A DNA stretch of 20,273 nt. It comes from Plakobranchus ocellatus. Lineage: Eukaryota > Mollusca > Gastropoda > Plakobranchidae. The position numbers and the translations under genes are program-made. The stretch spans positions 241,889 to 262,161 of the forward strand of contig BLXT01002394.1 in assembly GCA_019648995.1 (NCBI GenBank), written 5' to 3'. Shown one piece after another: positions 1 to 9,445 of this stretch (its first letter is position 1; the number at the start of each line of letters is the position of its first letter). The notes under the pieces are model-generated. The model ran no database searches. It was not told the origin of the DNA and saw nothing but the letters and a program-made list of their open reading frames with translations.

Positions 1-25
1 TTTTTTTTTTTTTGGGGGGGGGGGG
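1..25. repeat. T13G12 homopolymer junction at the window edge
   Basis: Thirteen T are followed directly by twelve G. This is a simple homopolymer pair at the very start of the window. It may mark the end of an assembled contig or a real homopolymer block; the sequence cannot tell these apart. Confidence 0.9.
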
Positions 26-815
26 AAGCAATTTTGTGTCCATGAAATTAAAAAAGAAATCAAAACTTGCATAAGAAACAGCAAGCAGTTTGGGAGGTTG
101 GAACAGGGTGTGTTTACAAAAAAAATGATAGAGACAGAGTAATATGAAATGATAGAGAGAGAGGAAAAGAAATAAGAAAGAGAGAGAGTCATACATCTGA
201 TACAGACCAACAAACAGACTGACAATCAAAGAATTGTTTGTTTTCTTTTTTGCCTTGTCTTCAATCTGTTTTTTTTCTCTTCTCTGTGTGACTTTTTTTC
301 TTTATCTACTATCAACATCCACATCACTTTGCTTCCTCTTCTTCGTCAATTTCTTTATCAGGAAGGATGTTGTCAAAGAGCTTTTATTATCCTGACCATT
401 TCCTTTTGCCATATCTGTTTTTAAGTTCCTTTAAGTTCCATGTCTGCTTTTTGTCTATTTCCGAACAAAAGAAAGATGTTCAAATCCTTAGGAATTGCAT
501 AGCCTGTTCATAGTATTTTTAAAAGTTTGTGAAATATTAAAATCTTAAATTGGCATCTTTCAATATCAGTTTATTTGATTTTTTTTCCATTGCCTCTCAA
601 TCTCAGTATAGCACTATTAGTATTCAAAAGACCCAGGACTCTCCTTATATTTTTCCCATTTAATTTTTTCAGTGAAATAAATAAAGGGTAAAGAAACAAA
701 ACTTTCAGCAGAAGTGAGAAGGGGATATATTTTTTGCTTACATAGTTTTTTGGTCAACAAAGCCTGTTACCCATGACGTATTGTTAATTGTTTACTTACT
801 CTTTAATGTTTCCAG
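1..815 (+). other. Partial SLC44-family intron upstream of the penultimate coding exon
   Basis: This stretch should be intron of the SLC44-like gene, because the next exon starts right after the acceptor ending TTTCCAG at 809-815. The preceding conserved exon of the family, which carries the N-Y-Y-W motif before the last membrane helix, is not visible here and probably lies to the left of the window. Contents are AT-rich sequence, the T13G12 run at 1-25, a purine-rich GA tract at about 124-188 and T-rich runs. I see no other exon. A TTTTTTCAG at about 664-672 looks like an acceptor but is followed by stops in useful frames. Confidence 0.7.
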
Positions 816-900
816 ATTGTGGTTTTGGGAGCTTATATTATTGCTGATGTGTTCTTCACTGTGTATGAGATGGCCGTGGATACATTGTTCCTTTGTTTCT
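816..900 (+). CDS. SLC44A2/4/5-like: Choline transporter-like protein (SLC44 family), penultimate coding exon, partial gene
   Basis: SLC44 (CTL) proteins are multi-pass membrane transporters for choline and related substrates at the plasma membrane and in mitochondria; one vertebrate member carries thiamine pyrophosphate. This 85-bp exon lies between an AG acceptor (814-815) and a GTAAGT donor (901-906). It encodes 28 residues, beginning IVVLGAYIIADVFF and ending with the family signature V-D-T-L-F-L-C-F. This is the last transmembrane helix. The intron that follows is in phase 1: the exon's final T joins TG of the next exon to make Leu, giving the conserved F-L-C-F-L-E-D-L-E. The start looks phase 0. 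Only the C-terminal part of a protein that is usually about 650-720 residues is present. The E-D-L-E-K-N-D-G-S context places it with SLC44A2/4/5 rather than SLC44A1. Substrate cannot be assigned. Confidence 0.92.
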
Positions 901-1248
901 GTAAGTAAATATAGTTTATTGCTTGACAAAATAAAATGATCAGGCTCGACTGAAAGATCGTTTCGATCTATTGTACAACCCTTTGTCAAGTTTTTCCTAA
1001 AATTAGCAGAAAGTTTTGGGGTATTAGAATTTTGAAAATGATCTATTGAAAGGAACATCATTAATTTATTTATTTATTTGAATTTGATTTCAGTGTTTTT
1101 TATTGTTTGTTTTGAATTTTGTATTGAATCTGCGTTTGTAGATTAAAAAAAAAACTCTTTTAAATTTTACATCCTCTCATGATAGCAGAGAACAAATCGT
1201 TTCTAAATTTTTTAACCTTTTCTCTGTTATGTTTTTTTTATTTCTCAG
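901..1248 (+). other. Last SLC44-like intron (348 bp)
   Basis: This intron has a consensus donor GTAAGT and an acceptor preceded by a pyrimidine-rich run, ending TTTCTCAG at 1241-1248. It is phase 1. It contains a short (TTTA)n stretch at about 1063-1079 and T/A runs, with nothing else recognisable. A minus-strand open frame spanning the exon and this intron is only the antisense shadow of the exon. Confidence 0.9.
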
Positions 1249-1358
1249 TGGAAGATCTAGAAAAGAATGATGGTTCGCCAGAAAAGCCATATTTCATGGG
1301 CAAGGACTTGATGAAAATACTTGGCAAGAAGCAAATTCAGCCAAAAAACCAAGATTAG
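1249..1358 (+). CDS. SLC44A2/4/5-like: Choline transporter-like protein (SLC44 family), terminal coding exon with stop
   Basis: This is the 3' terminal coding exon. TG completes a Leu codon from the previous exon, then 35 codons lead to TAG at 1356-1358. The residues follow the SLC44A2/4/5 tail pattern: E-D-L-E-K-N-D-G-S, then K-P-Y-F-M, then L-M-K-I-L-G-K-K, ending in a short basic and polar tail Q-P-K-N-Q-D. In the family this segment faces the cytosol after the last membrane helix. Reading frame, phase and splice sites agree across both exons, so the gene looks intact here. With the exon before it, 64 residues are covered. The exon is clearly less AT-rich than the flanking DNA. Confidence 0.94.
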
Positions 1359-1407
1359 AATGAGAATCTACAGTTGTTATTTTTATAAAGAGACATATTG
1401 TTAAACT

Positions 1408-1415
1408 TGTAAATA
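1408..1415 (+). promoter_or_regulatory. Candidate Pumilio response element in the 3' UTR
   Basis: TGTAAATA matches the Pumilio/PUF RNA-binding consensus UGUANAUA and lies about 50 nt after the SLC44-like stop codon. An 8-mer of this composition is common by chance in AT-rich DNA, so this is only a candidate. Confidence 0.25.
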
Positions 1416-2126
1416 ACTGCCTGTATTTTTGTTTTTAGTTCCTGACAGCTGGTTTGTCATAGCAAAATTAAAAAAGGGAGGGAAGAATAGAAATGCAAAA
1501 GTATGCAAGAATATACAATACATAATCGGACGAAAATAAGAATATGCATCAAAGTCATTATAAAAAAACGAAAAGAGAAAACACCCAAGAATTAGCAAAT
1601 TATCAGGGAAAAAATTGAACTATAAATAGCACACAAGAAAACACAATGAATTATAAACTTCATTTGTCAGCTTTGTTTAGAACTTATTGGATAATGACCA
1701 TCACTATTTGTTTTATGTTCTGTGGTTGATGTTTTATATAGATTTAAAACATGTGACTTCAATTTTTTCTTTGGAGATCAAATTCGTCCTTGAAGAAGAA
1801 GTTTGTTTATGATTTTTGCTTTTGCTTTTAACTTTTTCTCTTTTCTTAACTGTTTACTTAGGGTTTTTTTTTTACGGGCCGTTTCGAAGATTGTATCCTT
1901 TACATGCTTGTATCTAGAATCATAATTGTCATTGAAATGTATTAGTTACGTGAATTACCTTTATGCTCTACCAATCAGTTTATTTTTTTTTTTCAATTTT
2001 CATTCCTATTTAGTAACTCAAAGATTATTTATTGATAAACTAACAATGAACTACTTAAGGAATATCATGCAGGGTGATTTCAAATGTTTCTGGATAGGCT
2101 ACTTCATGGTCCTTTTTTTTTTTTGT

Positions 2127-2132
2127 AATAAA
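2127..2132 (+). terminator. Candidate polyadenylation signal for the SLC44-like gene
   Basis: This is the first canonical AATAAA on the plus strand after the stop codon, followed within 15 nt by a T/G-containing stretch (TTTCTGTGTAG). It fits a normal 3' UTR length, but the motif is frequent in AT-rich DNA. Confidence 0.3.
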
Positions 2133-2150
2133 ATATTTCTGTGTAGTTCA

Positions 2151-5100
2151 TTTACAGATAAACAGAATATGCTTAAACATAGATCCCTTAAAATTGAAAA
2201 TTGATATGTAAAACTACTTAGATCGCCTTTGCTAAATCTTTCTTCGTATCCTTCATAACTTCTACTCTTTCGTTGAACTCTTTTGCTCTTCTTACCCTTG
2301 ATGCGTAGAAGTATTTGCCCTCCAACTATGCCAAAAACAACCTGGATTGGTAAGAAATTTAGTTACTGCTACTGAAATCACACTTTCATCTTGAGAGTCT
2401 CATCATGTGGGAATGTCAATAGTTTGTGACAGTACACAGTCAAGTTATCTTTTGATAAAATAAGTTTTCAGTTGCCTCATCATAAGAAAATTATTTGCCC
2501 CTTTGCGCCAGCCCATCACACTTTGCCACAAGAGCCTAGTCAGTTTCTAAAACTAGATGAGCACTGGATACTTGTGCCCATCATAGACAGGCAGGTTTGC
2601 CTAATACTGTTAAGCATTTGACAAAATTTCCACCTTTCTACTGATCTCTCCCCCACTCAGTCCCTGTTGATCACAAGCCCCAAGTCCGAGTCATACCGTT
2701 TTAAACAAACAACCCTTCGAGCAGGGCAATGACAGGCAGTGCCAATCCTTTCTCGGCATATACAAGTTTTGCTCAGTCACTGTTACCATCACTAAGCCAA
2801 ATTGGTGGGCATAGCAACAAAAACACACACAAGAACAGCACAGGCATAAAATTCTTCATAGCAGTTGGTCTTTTTTATTCACAAATTTGCCATAATTTGG
2901 TTTATAGTCGAATTAGACCAAACTAAAACCCAGATAAAGTTACTCAGGATTGCCTTTGTATGCTCTAAAAGTTCGCCCAATACCAATAAAGGGGAAGGCA
3001 TTCCTCTGATTACAAAGCCCATTAAATTTTTTCTCTCTCTGAAAAGAAAATTAAAAAAAAAAAAAGAAGAAGAAGAAGACGAAGAAAAAAGTGAACCTCG
3101 ACCTTTTCTTCATTTGAAGGAAAGTGGTGGCGACCAGGGAGAGTTGCCCCAATTAATTTAATTTTCCTCAATAATATAAACACAGAATCGTCAACTCATC
3201 ACTTACTCCCAACAATTTTGAGGAACCCTTGTTCGACTGTGGTTGGCAAACCCTTGTATCTTTTTGTTTTTCACAGTTCATTCTGTAGCTGTTGACAATG
3301 TGTTTATTTCAAACCCAGATTTTTTGTAATTGATGTTGTTGTCAACTCTTGGAAATGCACTTTTGTTTCTTTCCTACTTTATAATTTATGCAATTTCTTG
3401 TACACCTGCTTTAACTACTTATTTATTCCTCCTCCAACACTTTTCCAGTATTTCTGAGGATTTTCCCAATCTGTTCCATATGTTCAACTTTTATAATCAT
3501 CAATCATTCTATACTTACTAATTATTGACATTGTATTGTCAATATACAGCTTCTTTGCGCTCAACTTTCAATATTTGCTTAGCTGTGATACATAAGGTTG
3601 ATTTGCATAGTTTAATCTGCACTGAAATCTTTAATTCATTTCAAGGCTGCTATTTAGCATATGCCTTTTACTTCACTAGATTAATGATGCTATTCAAATG
3701 CAATGCATTTTAAAATGTGTCAAACTTATGTGAAAAAATTTTTTTTTCATTAGCGGGGACCAGAACTAGGCACTACTGGGCTGGCACATTTTTCACAACA
3801 ACAACAAAAAAAAGAATCAAATAAATCAGCGGGCAGGATCTCTTAGATATGGTGTGATAGTTACCTTCATATAATATGGGAGGAAAGGTATAATGAAGAA
3901 CAATGCATACTTTAAAATCTCTTTATTTGAATTTTTTTGATAGCATGGTTTTAATATATTCAATCAAATGTTAAGAATATGTTAGTTTAAAGAAAAGTTT
4001 AGACAAAATTAGCATTGGATTTGTTTTTCAAACCCAGTGCCACAAAGAATTAAGCAAAATGAATCAATATCATTCTTTTAGGTCACTAAATAATTTTGAT
4101 TTGAAAATTTGACAATCAACAAATTGTTTGAATTTTCCTCATAATATGTTGCCAGGTTGAATTAATTTTTTTCACTGGCAATGTCAATCAATATATTTGT
4201 CCACCTCTTCTCCTCAGTTTCACTTTGAATATAAATCATACGACTCAATAGTTTATATGACCTTACATTCCATAAAAGAGCTAATCTTTTACTGTTTTCT
4301 CTCCTTTGTTCTAACTGGGGATAAAAGAGGGATCACAGACTTGGTATTTCTGTGATAACCTGTACTTTTCTGGTTCATTAATGGCTTCAAATATTGATCT
4401 CTCTGTAGGTTGTGGACTTTCCTTAAATTCGATTTGTAAATATATAAAGCAAAAATTGCATGTCCCTGGGTGTTTCTCTTTTCTTTTTTTTTTTTAAATT
4501 ATTATTGTTTTTAATAAATGCATATTTGTATTCTTCACAGACATTTTAATTTGATTTTTATTCTGGGGTAGAAGGAAAAAAAGAGCAGAAAAGGCGATGG
4601 GTGGTCGCACACAGGTATGATATTTACCTGCTTCAGTAAGGCTTAGTGTTAAAGATATTTCTGTATACTGCAAATTCTTTTTCCTGTCTTCCTTTCCACC
4701 TTCCCTAAGCCTTCTCTCTTGAGGTAAATAAAAATAGTTTTGGTCTTTTTTTTTATCGTGCTAATTTCTGTTTAACTTAGGCAAGTCAGTGTTTTCTGTC
4801 TCTTTTTTTTAACAACCTAACTCTAGATTAGTACCTCATGTAAAGTCTGGTTACCTTCCCATATTTCTTGGTAGAGAGTAGCATTTTGTTGTTCCTGCTT
4901 GCTGTTTTGTTGTTCAATGCTAAGAGGACTGCCTATAAGATGTAGCTCTTTTCCAGTGCTGTTTCGTTATTCAGTGATTTCAAGCTGTTCTTCTGCCTGG
5001 TTGTCAGTGCAACCATTACTGTACAATGAAATCAGGTTGTTCACCCGAATAAGCTGGTTTAGTCATTTAAATCCAAGTGTTTTCCCACGCTGTCAGGTAT

Positions 5101-5794
5101 TTAGCATTTAGTGCACCATATAAAATCTGGCTGTCTTGGTGTTTCTTGTGCTTCAGTAGTCTCAAGAATGCAGCTTTAGATTTCCAATCTTTTCTCCAAA
5201 AGTGCCTCTCTTTAAATATTCTCGAAAAATAATATGAAATTCACTCTACAACTCAATCATTAATGAGATTTATAAAAGCTTTTGGTACCAGTACACTCCT
5301 TATCTCTCTCCCTTTTTGCCATTCTCTTGCCCTAGCCTTGTCTTTTCTTTGCTTTCTTTTTTCTCCCTTATTCTCTTCCTTTCTTTTTCTTCCTGCCTTT
5401 GTTACCCACTCATACTCACCAATATCCAAAATCAGACGTTATAGTTAGTTTTTGCCAGAAATCGAATTATAATTTGGATTTTTTTTTTTTATTTATTTTT
5501 GTTTTTTCCCATTGAAGTTATTTTTTAATTTATTGTTGTTCTCTTTCTTTTTTCAAGACTTTGAAATCCATGAGGCCAATGGCTTTAGACCAGTGGGCAT
5601 TTTTTTTTCTTTTTTTTTTTTTTTATGATTTTTACATGACAAGCTTGCCTTTGTGCAACATAATTTTATCATAAATCATATACATGAGTGTACATTACAT
5701 ATACAAAGATGTATAAACTTTTTTTTGTTAATTTGCTCATTTAATCATTGTTTTATTTTTCATGTCTTTGCATTTATGTGCCTTTAAACATTAA
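2151..5794. other. Intergenic, AT-rich, no gene recognised
   Basis: No exon with a conserved protein signature was found on either strand. Contents worth noting: a patch of more even base composition at about 2480-2840, possibly an old repeat; an A-rich run followed by (GAA)n at 3050-3090; T-rich runs around 4480, 5480 and 5600; and two weakly similar segments near 4832 and 5110 that share a pattern like AGTNCNNCATNTAAANTCTGG. Open frames of 60-98 codons occur but are rich in Phe, Leu, Lys and Ser, as expected by chance. Part may belong to a longer 3' UTR of either neighbour. Confidence 0.6.
3050..3090. repeat. Poly-A followed by (GAA)n microsatellite
   Basis: An A run of about 15 nt leads into four GAA-type triplets and more purine-rich sequence. 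The Lys/Glu-rich open frame across it is a by-product of this simple repeat. Confidence 0.85.
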
Positions 5795-5895
5795 CTTGCT
5801 TACTTTGAAAAGTGTTTTCCTCTAAAACTTATGATGAACAAAGCCTGTATAATATATAGCTTGCCTAATTTCAAAATTATTTTCCTTTGAAACTT
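5795..5895 (+). repeat. Degenerate two-copy direct repeat, spacing 65 bp
   Basis: A 36-nt segment at 5795-5830 (starting CTTGCTTACTTTGAAAA) recurs at 5860-5895 (starting CTTGCCTAATTTCAAAA). By hand alignment there are 7 mismatches in 36 positions with no gap. This suggests an old tandem duplication of about 65 bp. No function is evident. Confidence 0.6.
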
Positions 5896-6187
5896 GGGAA
5901 CAGAGCACTTTATACAATGTATGTACTTATATTATACGTTCTCTTGAATTTATCTGGCTTTGAAAACATCAATAAATTTTTTCTTTAAAAGCCACATTAT
6001 TTTTTTTTTTTTTGCTCCTTTCCAGCATTTAAATCTGTACATGATATATAGTATCACGAAAAATAAAGTGATTCTTGTTGCCTTGCAGCCATGGAAATAT
6101 GGCCATAGGAAAAACCAATATATGTTTCTTTTCACATAATATACTTCACTTTCGCTATAAAACCATGCCAATATAAAACTTTACTGA

Positions 6188-6258
6188 TGCTCCATCTTGT
6201 CCTCAAGGCAGGAGTCGGGGTTTGCCATCTCTGCCAATCCGCGCCTGCTCCCCTCAGG
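6188..6258. other. Isolated GC-rich patch of unknown nature
   Basis: This stretch contains GGCAGGAGTCGGGG and CCGCGCCTGCTCCCCTC and is far richer in G+C than the flanks, which are about 30% by eye. The minus strand is open across it (…ADWQRWQTPTPALRTRW…) but resembles no protein I know and has no clear acceptor. It could be a fragment of a mobile element or a remnant of an exon. I see no inverted ends or target duplications. Confidence 0.4.
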
Positions 6259-6868
6259 TATTATTACGAAATAAAATCAATTTAAAAACATTTATCGCAA
6301 TGGAGATTTTACATGCTGCCATTGAAAAGTGTCACGAAAAAGGTAAAAAAATATTCGCAAAAAAAAAGTAACAAAATACATAAAAACATTGCAAACAGTA
6401 GGAAATTTTGCAGAATCATCTAAATCTTAATGTGATACATCACCAATCTTACTATCAGAAAATGTAATCATTTGAAAAGCTACTCTAGTTAAAAACCTGG
6501 TGTAGAAGCGATTGTTAAATCTATGCTCTGCAATTCTGGTTGAGTGAAGAGGCTGAGTTTAGGGACTAGCATCATGTCACAAAAAAATTCCTAAAAAAAA
6601 TTATCTCTTGAAACAAAACAAAGTATGGAAGAAATGGAAATGGATTTTTTATGTTATGCTGATGACAAGCATCGCAACTGTTGAGATAAATGCACTACAC
6701 TACTAACAAAGCTTAAGATCTGAACCAGTATAAATCTTGATGTCATAGCTGTTGCGATGCTGGAGCTTAGTATGTTAAGAAGTAACTGCTGCAAAAACAT
6801 TATGACTTCAAATATGGGACTGACTACTTTTCATCTTGTCTTCAAACTAATAAATTCCTGATTTGACT
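6259..6868. other. Intergenic, nothing recognised
   Basis: AT-rich sequence with A runs. No gene, RNA or clear repeat was seen on either strand. Confidence 0.6.
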
Positions 6869-7300
6869 CAAAGGTAACTAATCGAACTTATAGGGTAATC
6901 TCTGATTGCTGTAGTGCCAAAGATATTAAAAATAAAAATTGTATTTCTTTCAATTTAAACTGAGGATGGAACTGAGTTACTACTTAAAACTAAAGATTCT
7001 GAACCCAGACATATTGAGACGAAAAGGTCACAAAGTGAACTCATCGAACTTATAAGGTACCGGTAATCTCTGTTTGAAGTGCCAAAGGTATTAAAAGTTA
7101 AGATTCTTTTTTCTTTCCCTTTAAGTTGAGGATGGAACTGAGTTACTACTCTTAATTTAAATGTGACTGGAATGGAATATCTGTTAAGCAATAATGGACA
7201 AGATGATAAGACCCAAAGCACAAATTTGATGTTTTATATCTAAAAAACAAGGAATTATGGTGAAAAGGTGAAATAAAAGCACATGCCAAAGAAAAAAAGC
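6869..7300 (+). repeat. Left arm of a near-perfect 432-bp inverted repeat
   Basis: This arm is the reverse complement of 7577-8008 over its whole length. I could find only about three mismatches by hand, for example ACATGCC against ACACGCC and GACCCAAAG against GACCTAAAG. It holds one complete copy and one truncated copy of a unit of about 166 bp, visible from the twice-occurring GAGGATGGAACTGAGTTACT. The 88-codon open frame on its minus strand reappears as a 78-codon frame on the plus strand of the other arm. That is the palindrome itself and not evidence for two genes. Confidence 0.95.
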
Positions 7301-7576
7301 CAAGTAGGTTTTTTTTTTTACAACAAAATTCAGGGGCATTTTTATCTCAACTCTAAGTTCTTCAATAATTTGGTTCTTATCTTTTTGTTTATTTAATGTC
7401 CCAAAAGTTTCTTGCGATACTTGTGCAGAGATAAAAAAAACTGCTCCCTTGCTAGAAATCAAACCTGGGATGTCAAGGTAAAAGCCAGTAATTTGATCCA
7501 TATTTTGGAGGTATATAAATGAAATCAGCAGGGGCTGGCAGCTCTGAGGGTATAAGTGTGGAGATAATTATTTCAT
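7301..7576. repeat. 276-bp loop of the inverted repeat, with a tRNA-like (SINE-like) segment
   Basis: This is unique spacer between the two arms. On the minus strand, 7441-7500 reads like a decayed tRNA-derived SINE head: a B-box-like GGTTTGATTTC (complement of 7455-7465) sits in a T-arm-like context CCCAGG...TCTAGCAAGGGAGCA, preceded by a CTGGCTTTTACC stretch in the anticodon-arm position. The A box is poor. It is not a functional tRNA. Confidence 0.45.
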
Positions 7577-8008
7577 GCTTTTTTTCTTTGGCGTGTGCTT
7601 TTATTTCACCTTTTCACCATAATTCCTTGTTTTTTAGATATAAAACATCAAATTTGTGCTTTAGGTCTTATCATCTTGTCCATTATTGCTTAACAGATAT
7701 TCCATTCCAGTCACATTTAAATTAAGAGTAGTAACTCAGTTCCATCCTCAACTTAAAGGGAAAGAAAAAAGAATCTTAACTTTTAATACCTTTGGCACTT
7801 CAAACAGAGATTACCGGTACCTTATAAGTTCGATGAGTTCATTTTGTGACCTTTTCGTCTCAATATGTCTGGGTTCAGAATCTTTAGTTTTAAGTAGTAA
7901 CTCAGTTCCATCCTCAGTTTAAATTGAAAGAAATACAATTTTTATTTTTAATATCTTTGGCACTACAGCAATCAGAGATTACCCTATAAGTTCGATTAGT
8001 TACCTTTG
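7577..8008 (+). repeat. Right arm of the near-perfect 432-bp inverted repeat
   Basis: This mirrors 6869-7300. It contains two direct copies of a unit of about 166 bp, each starting AGTAGTAACTCAGTTCCATC (at 7727 and 7893). The second copy runs past the arm end to about 8058 (…GGTTCAGAATTTTAGTTCTAA), but the left arm stops inside its matching unit. The high identity of the arms implies recent formation or ongoing gene conversion, while the two units within one arm have diverged clearly from each other. Confidence 0.95.
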
Positions 8009-8058
8009 TAACCTTTTCCTCTCAATATATTCAGGTTCAGAATTTTAGTTCTAAATCC
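8009..8058 (+). repeat. Remainder of the second 166-bp unit outside the palindrome
   Basis: CCTTTTCCTCTCAATATATTCAGGTTCAGAAT resembles CCTTTTCGTCTCAATATGTCTGGGTTCAGAAT near 7850-7881, the corresponding part of the first unit. It has no inverted counterpart left of 6869, so the palindrome boundary cuts through this repeat unit. Confidence 0.75.
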
Positions 8059-8773
8059 ATACACTGTTTAAATTTTCTATGTCATGAAACAATAACAAGC
8101 ACAAACCTGACTTGATAACTGAGCCTTTTTTTTCACATAAATTCTCCTTTCAGCCTCTTTTTCTTGTAATACTCAAAGCTGGTGAAACTGGTGAAATGCG
8201 AACTTGGCTTAGAAACAGAGTTTCAAGAATGGTTTGACAAAAGTTAGTATATTTGTGAAAATTTTCTTCCACCATTTGTAAATGGTTTTTTCACCATCAC
8301 ATTCAACACTTTTTGGTTGTTTTTATTTCAGTTCTTCAACAGGATTTAAGAAAACTTTTAACGTGAACAAAAGATATGGAAAAATTGCCACGTGGATGAA
8401 ACATATATTATGCTTCACAGTATCAGAACCTTCCAATACTGCATCAAAAGGCGTGTAATTATTTTTTATGCATTACGTTGATTATATTCACAATAGCCTA
8501 CACTTAAATCTTCCACGGCACAAAACATAAGGGGGTAAAGGCCTAACCATATAACTGTGTCACAGTCCACTACACACTCACAGAGATGCACCAGAAGAAA
8601 TTACACACCTCGCTTTGTGGCAAAACGCCTCACTGGTATTTTATTTGCCTAAATTGACACAATACAAGAAGGAAATTACAAACAATTATAGTAGGTAAGA
8701 AAAGTAAACATAACAACAGCAACAATTACATTGTCTGGAGGAATAAAAAATTACCACGGGTATTCAAAATTAT

Positions 8774-8802
8774 AATGATGATGATGATGATAATAATAAT
8801 TA
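8774..8802. repeat. (ATG)n then (AAT)n microsatellite
   Basis: Five ATG triplets lead into three AAT triplets and further AAT-like sequence in AT-rich DNA. Confidence 0.9.
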
Positions 8803-9296
8803 TCAATCATTACAATCATAATAATGGCCCTACCTTGTATCAAACAGTACGCAAACCATTCCTCATATCCATAACGGTGCTATTACGAGGGGAAAAAAAA
8901 AAGCGACAAATAAGATGGACATTATTGTACAAGCAAGGAATGACATGATTTAATCTATGACTGACTGGAATGGTTTAGTCCACTAAACACACCGACAAAC
9001 ATACAGACGTGTCAATCTGCACTATCTTTGTATTTGATTTACATTTCAATAAATCTACAAAAATCTATACAGATATAATTATTGAAAAAAAACTATGATA
9101 TAACATGCAACAGAGAAAAGATCAATGTGTCTTTTGTACCACATTATGTGGTAACTTAATTAATTGACACCCTACGTAATTAGTGAGAATTTCTCAAATA
9201 CAGCTTTGTAAACAGATCATGATTAAAACTATGTAATATCAAAATGGACAAAGATGTTTTAAGAATTCGTTGAAAGTTTAAACAAAAAAATGAATT

Positions 9297-9319
9297 AAAA
9301 AAAAAAAAATTTTTTTTTT
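9297..9319. repeat. A13T10 block
   Basis: Thirteen A followed by ten T form a symmetric homopolymer palindrome. Such tracts tend to exclude nucleosomes and are hard to sequence accurately. Confidence 0.9.
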
Positions 9320-9421
9320 ACACAAATAAAAAGCAATGGGACAATATGGAAATGTAATGACATACTGTCTGTTGCAAAGAATAAGCACATGAGCCCAATA
9401 AAAAGCTCAATATAGATATGT

Positions 9422-9445
9422 GAAAGAGAGAGAGAGAGAGAGAGA
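9422..9445. repeat. (GA)n microsatellite
   Basis: A perfect GA dinucleotide run of about ten units, with one extra A near its start. Confidence 0.95.

Larger units (their letters stand above)
1359..2150 (+). other. Probable 3' UTR of the SLC44-like gene
   Basis: Non-coding AT-rich sequence follows the TAG stop. The first plus-strand AATAAA is at 2127-2132, about 770 nt after the stop, with T/G-bearing sequence after it. An earlier variant signal ATTAAA lies at 1467-1472. The true cleavage site is not determined. Short open frames here on either strand have no recognisable protein character. Confidence 0.45.

Noticed and set aside
342..420. Possible extra SLC44 exon after a TTTCTTTATCAG acceptor, with an open frame of about 20 codons.
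   Set aside because: It lacks the N-Y-Y-W motif and other residues expected just before the last SLC44 helix, and no homologous segment fits.
3118..3150. Small hairpin GGCGAC…GTTGCC that could be part of a structured RNA.
   Set aside because: The stem is only six pairs with one G-T pair. Hairpins of this size are expected by chance.
2729..3161. Two overlapping plus-strand open frames of 65 and 98 codons.
   Set aside because: No recognised domain. The second is driven by a poly-A/(GAA)n microsatellite encoding Lys and Glu.
4832..5160. Possible tandem repeat, based on AGTNCNNCATNTAAANTCTGG occurring twice.
   Set aside because: Similarity is confined to about 20-40 nt with gaps, and no third copy or regular spacing was seen.
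7441..7510. Intact tRNA gene on the minus strand.
   Set aside because: The acceptor and D arms cannot be paired and the A box is poor. It fits a decayed SINE head better.
6955..7922. Two similar open frames of 78-88 codons, one on each strand, that look like a duplicated gene.
   Set aside because: They are the two arms of the palindrome read on opposite strands. There is no domain, and the internal repeats explain the similarity.
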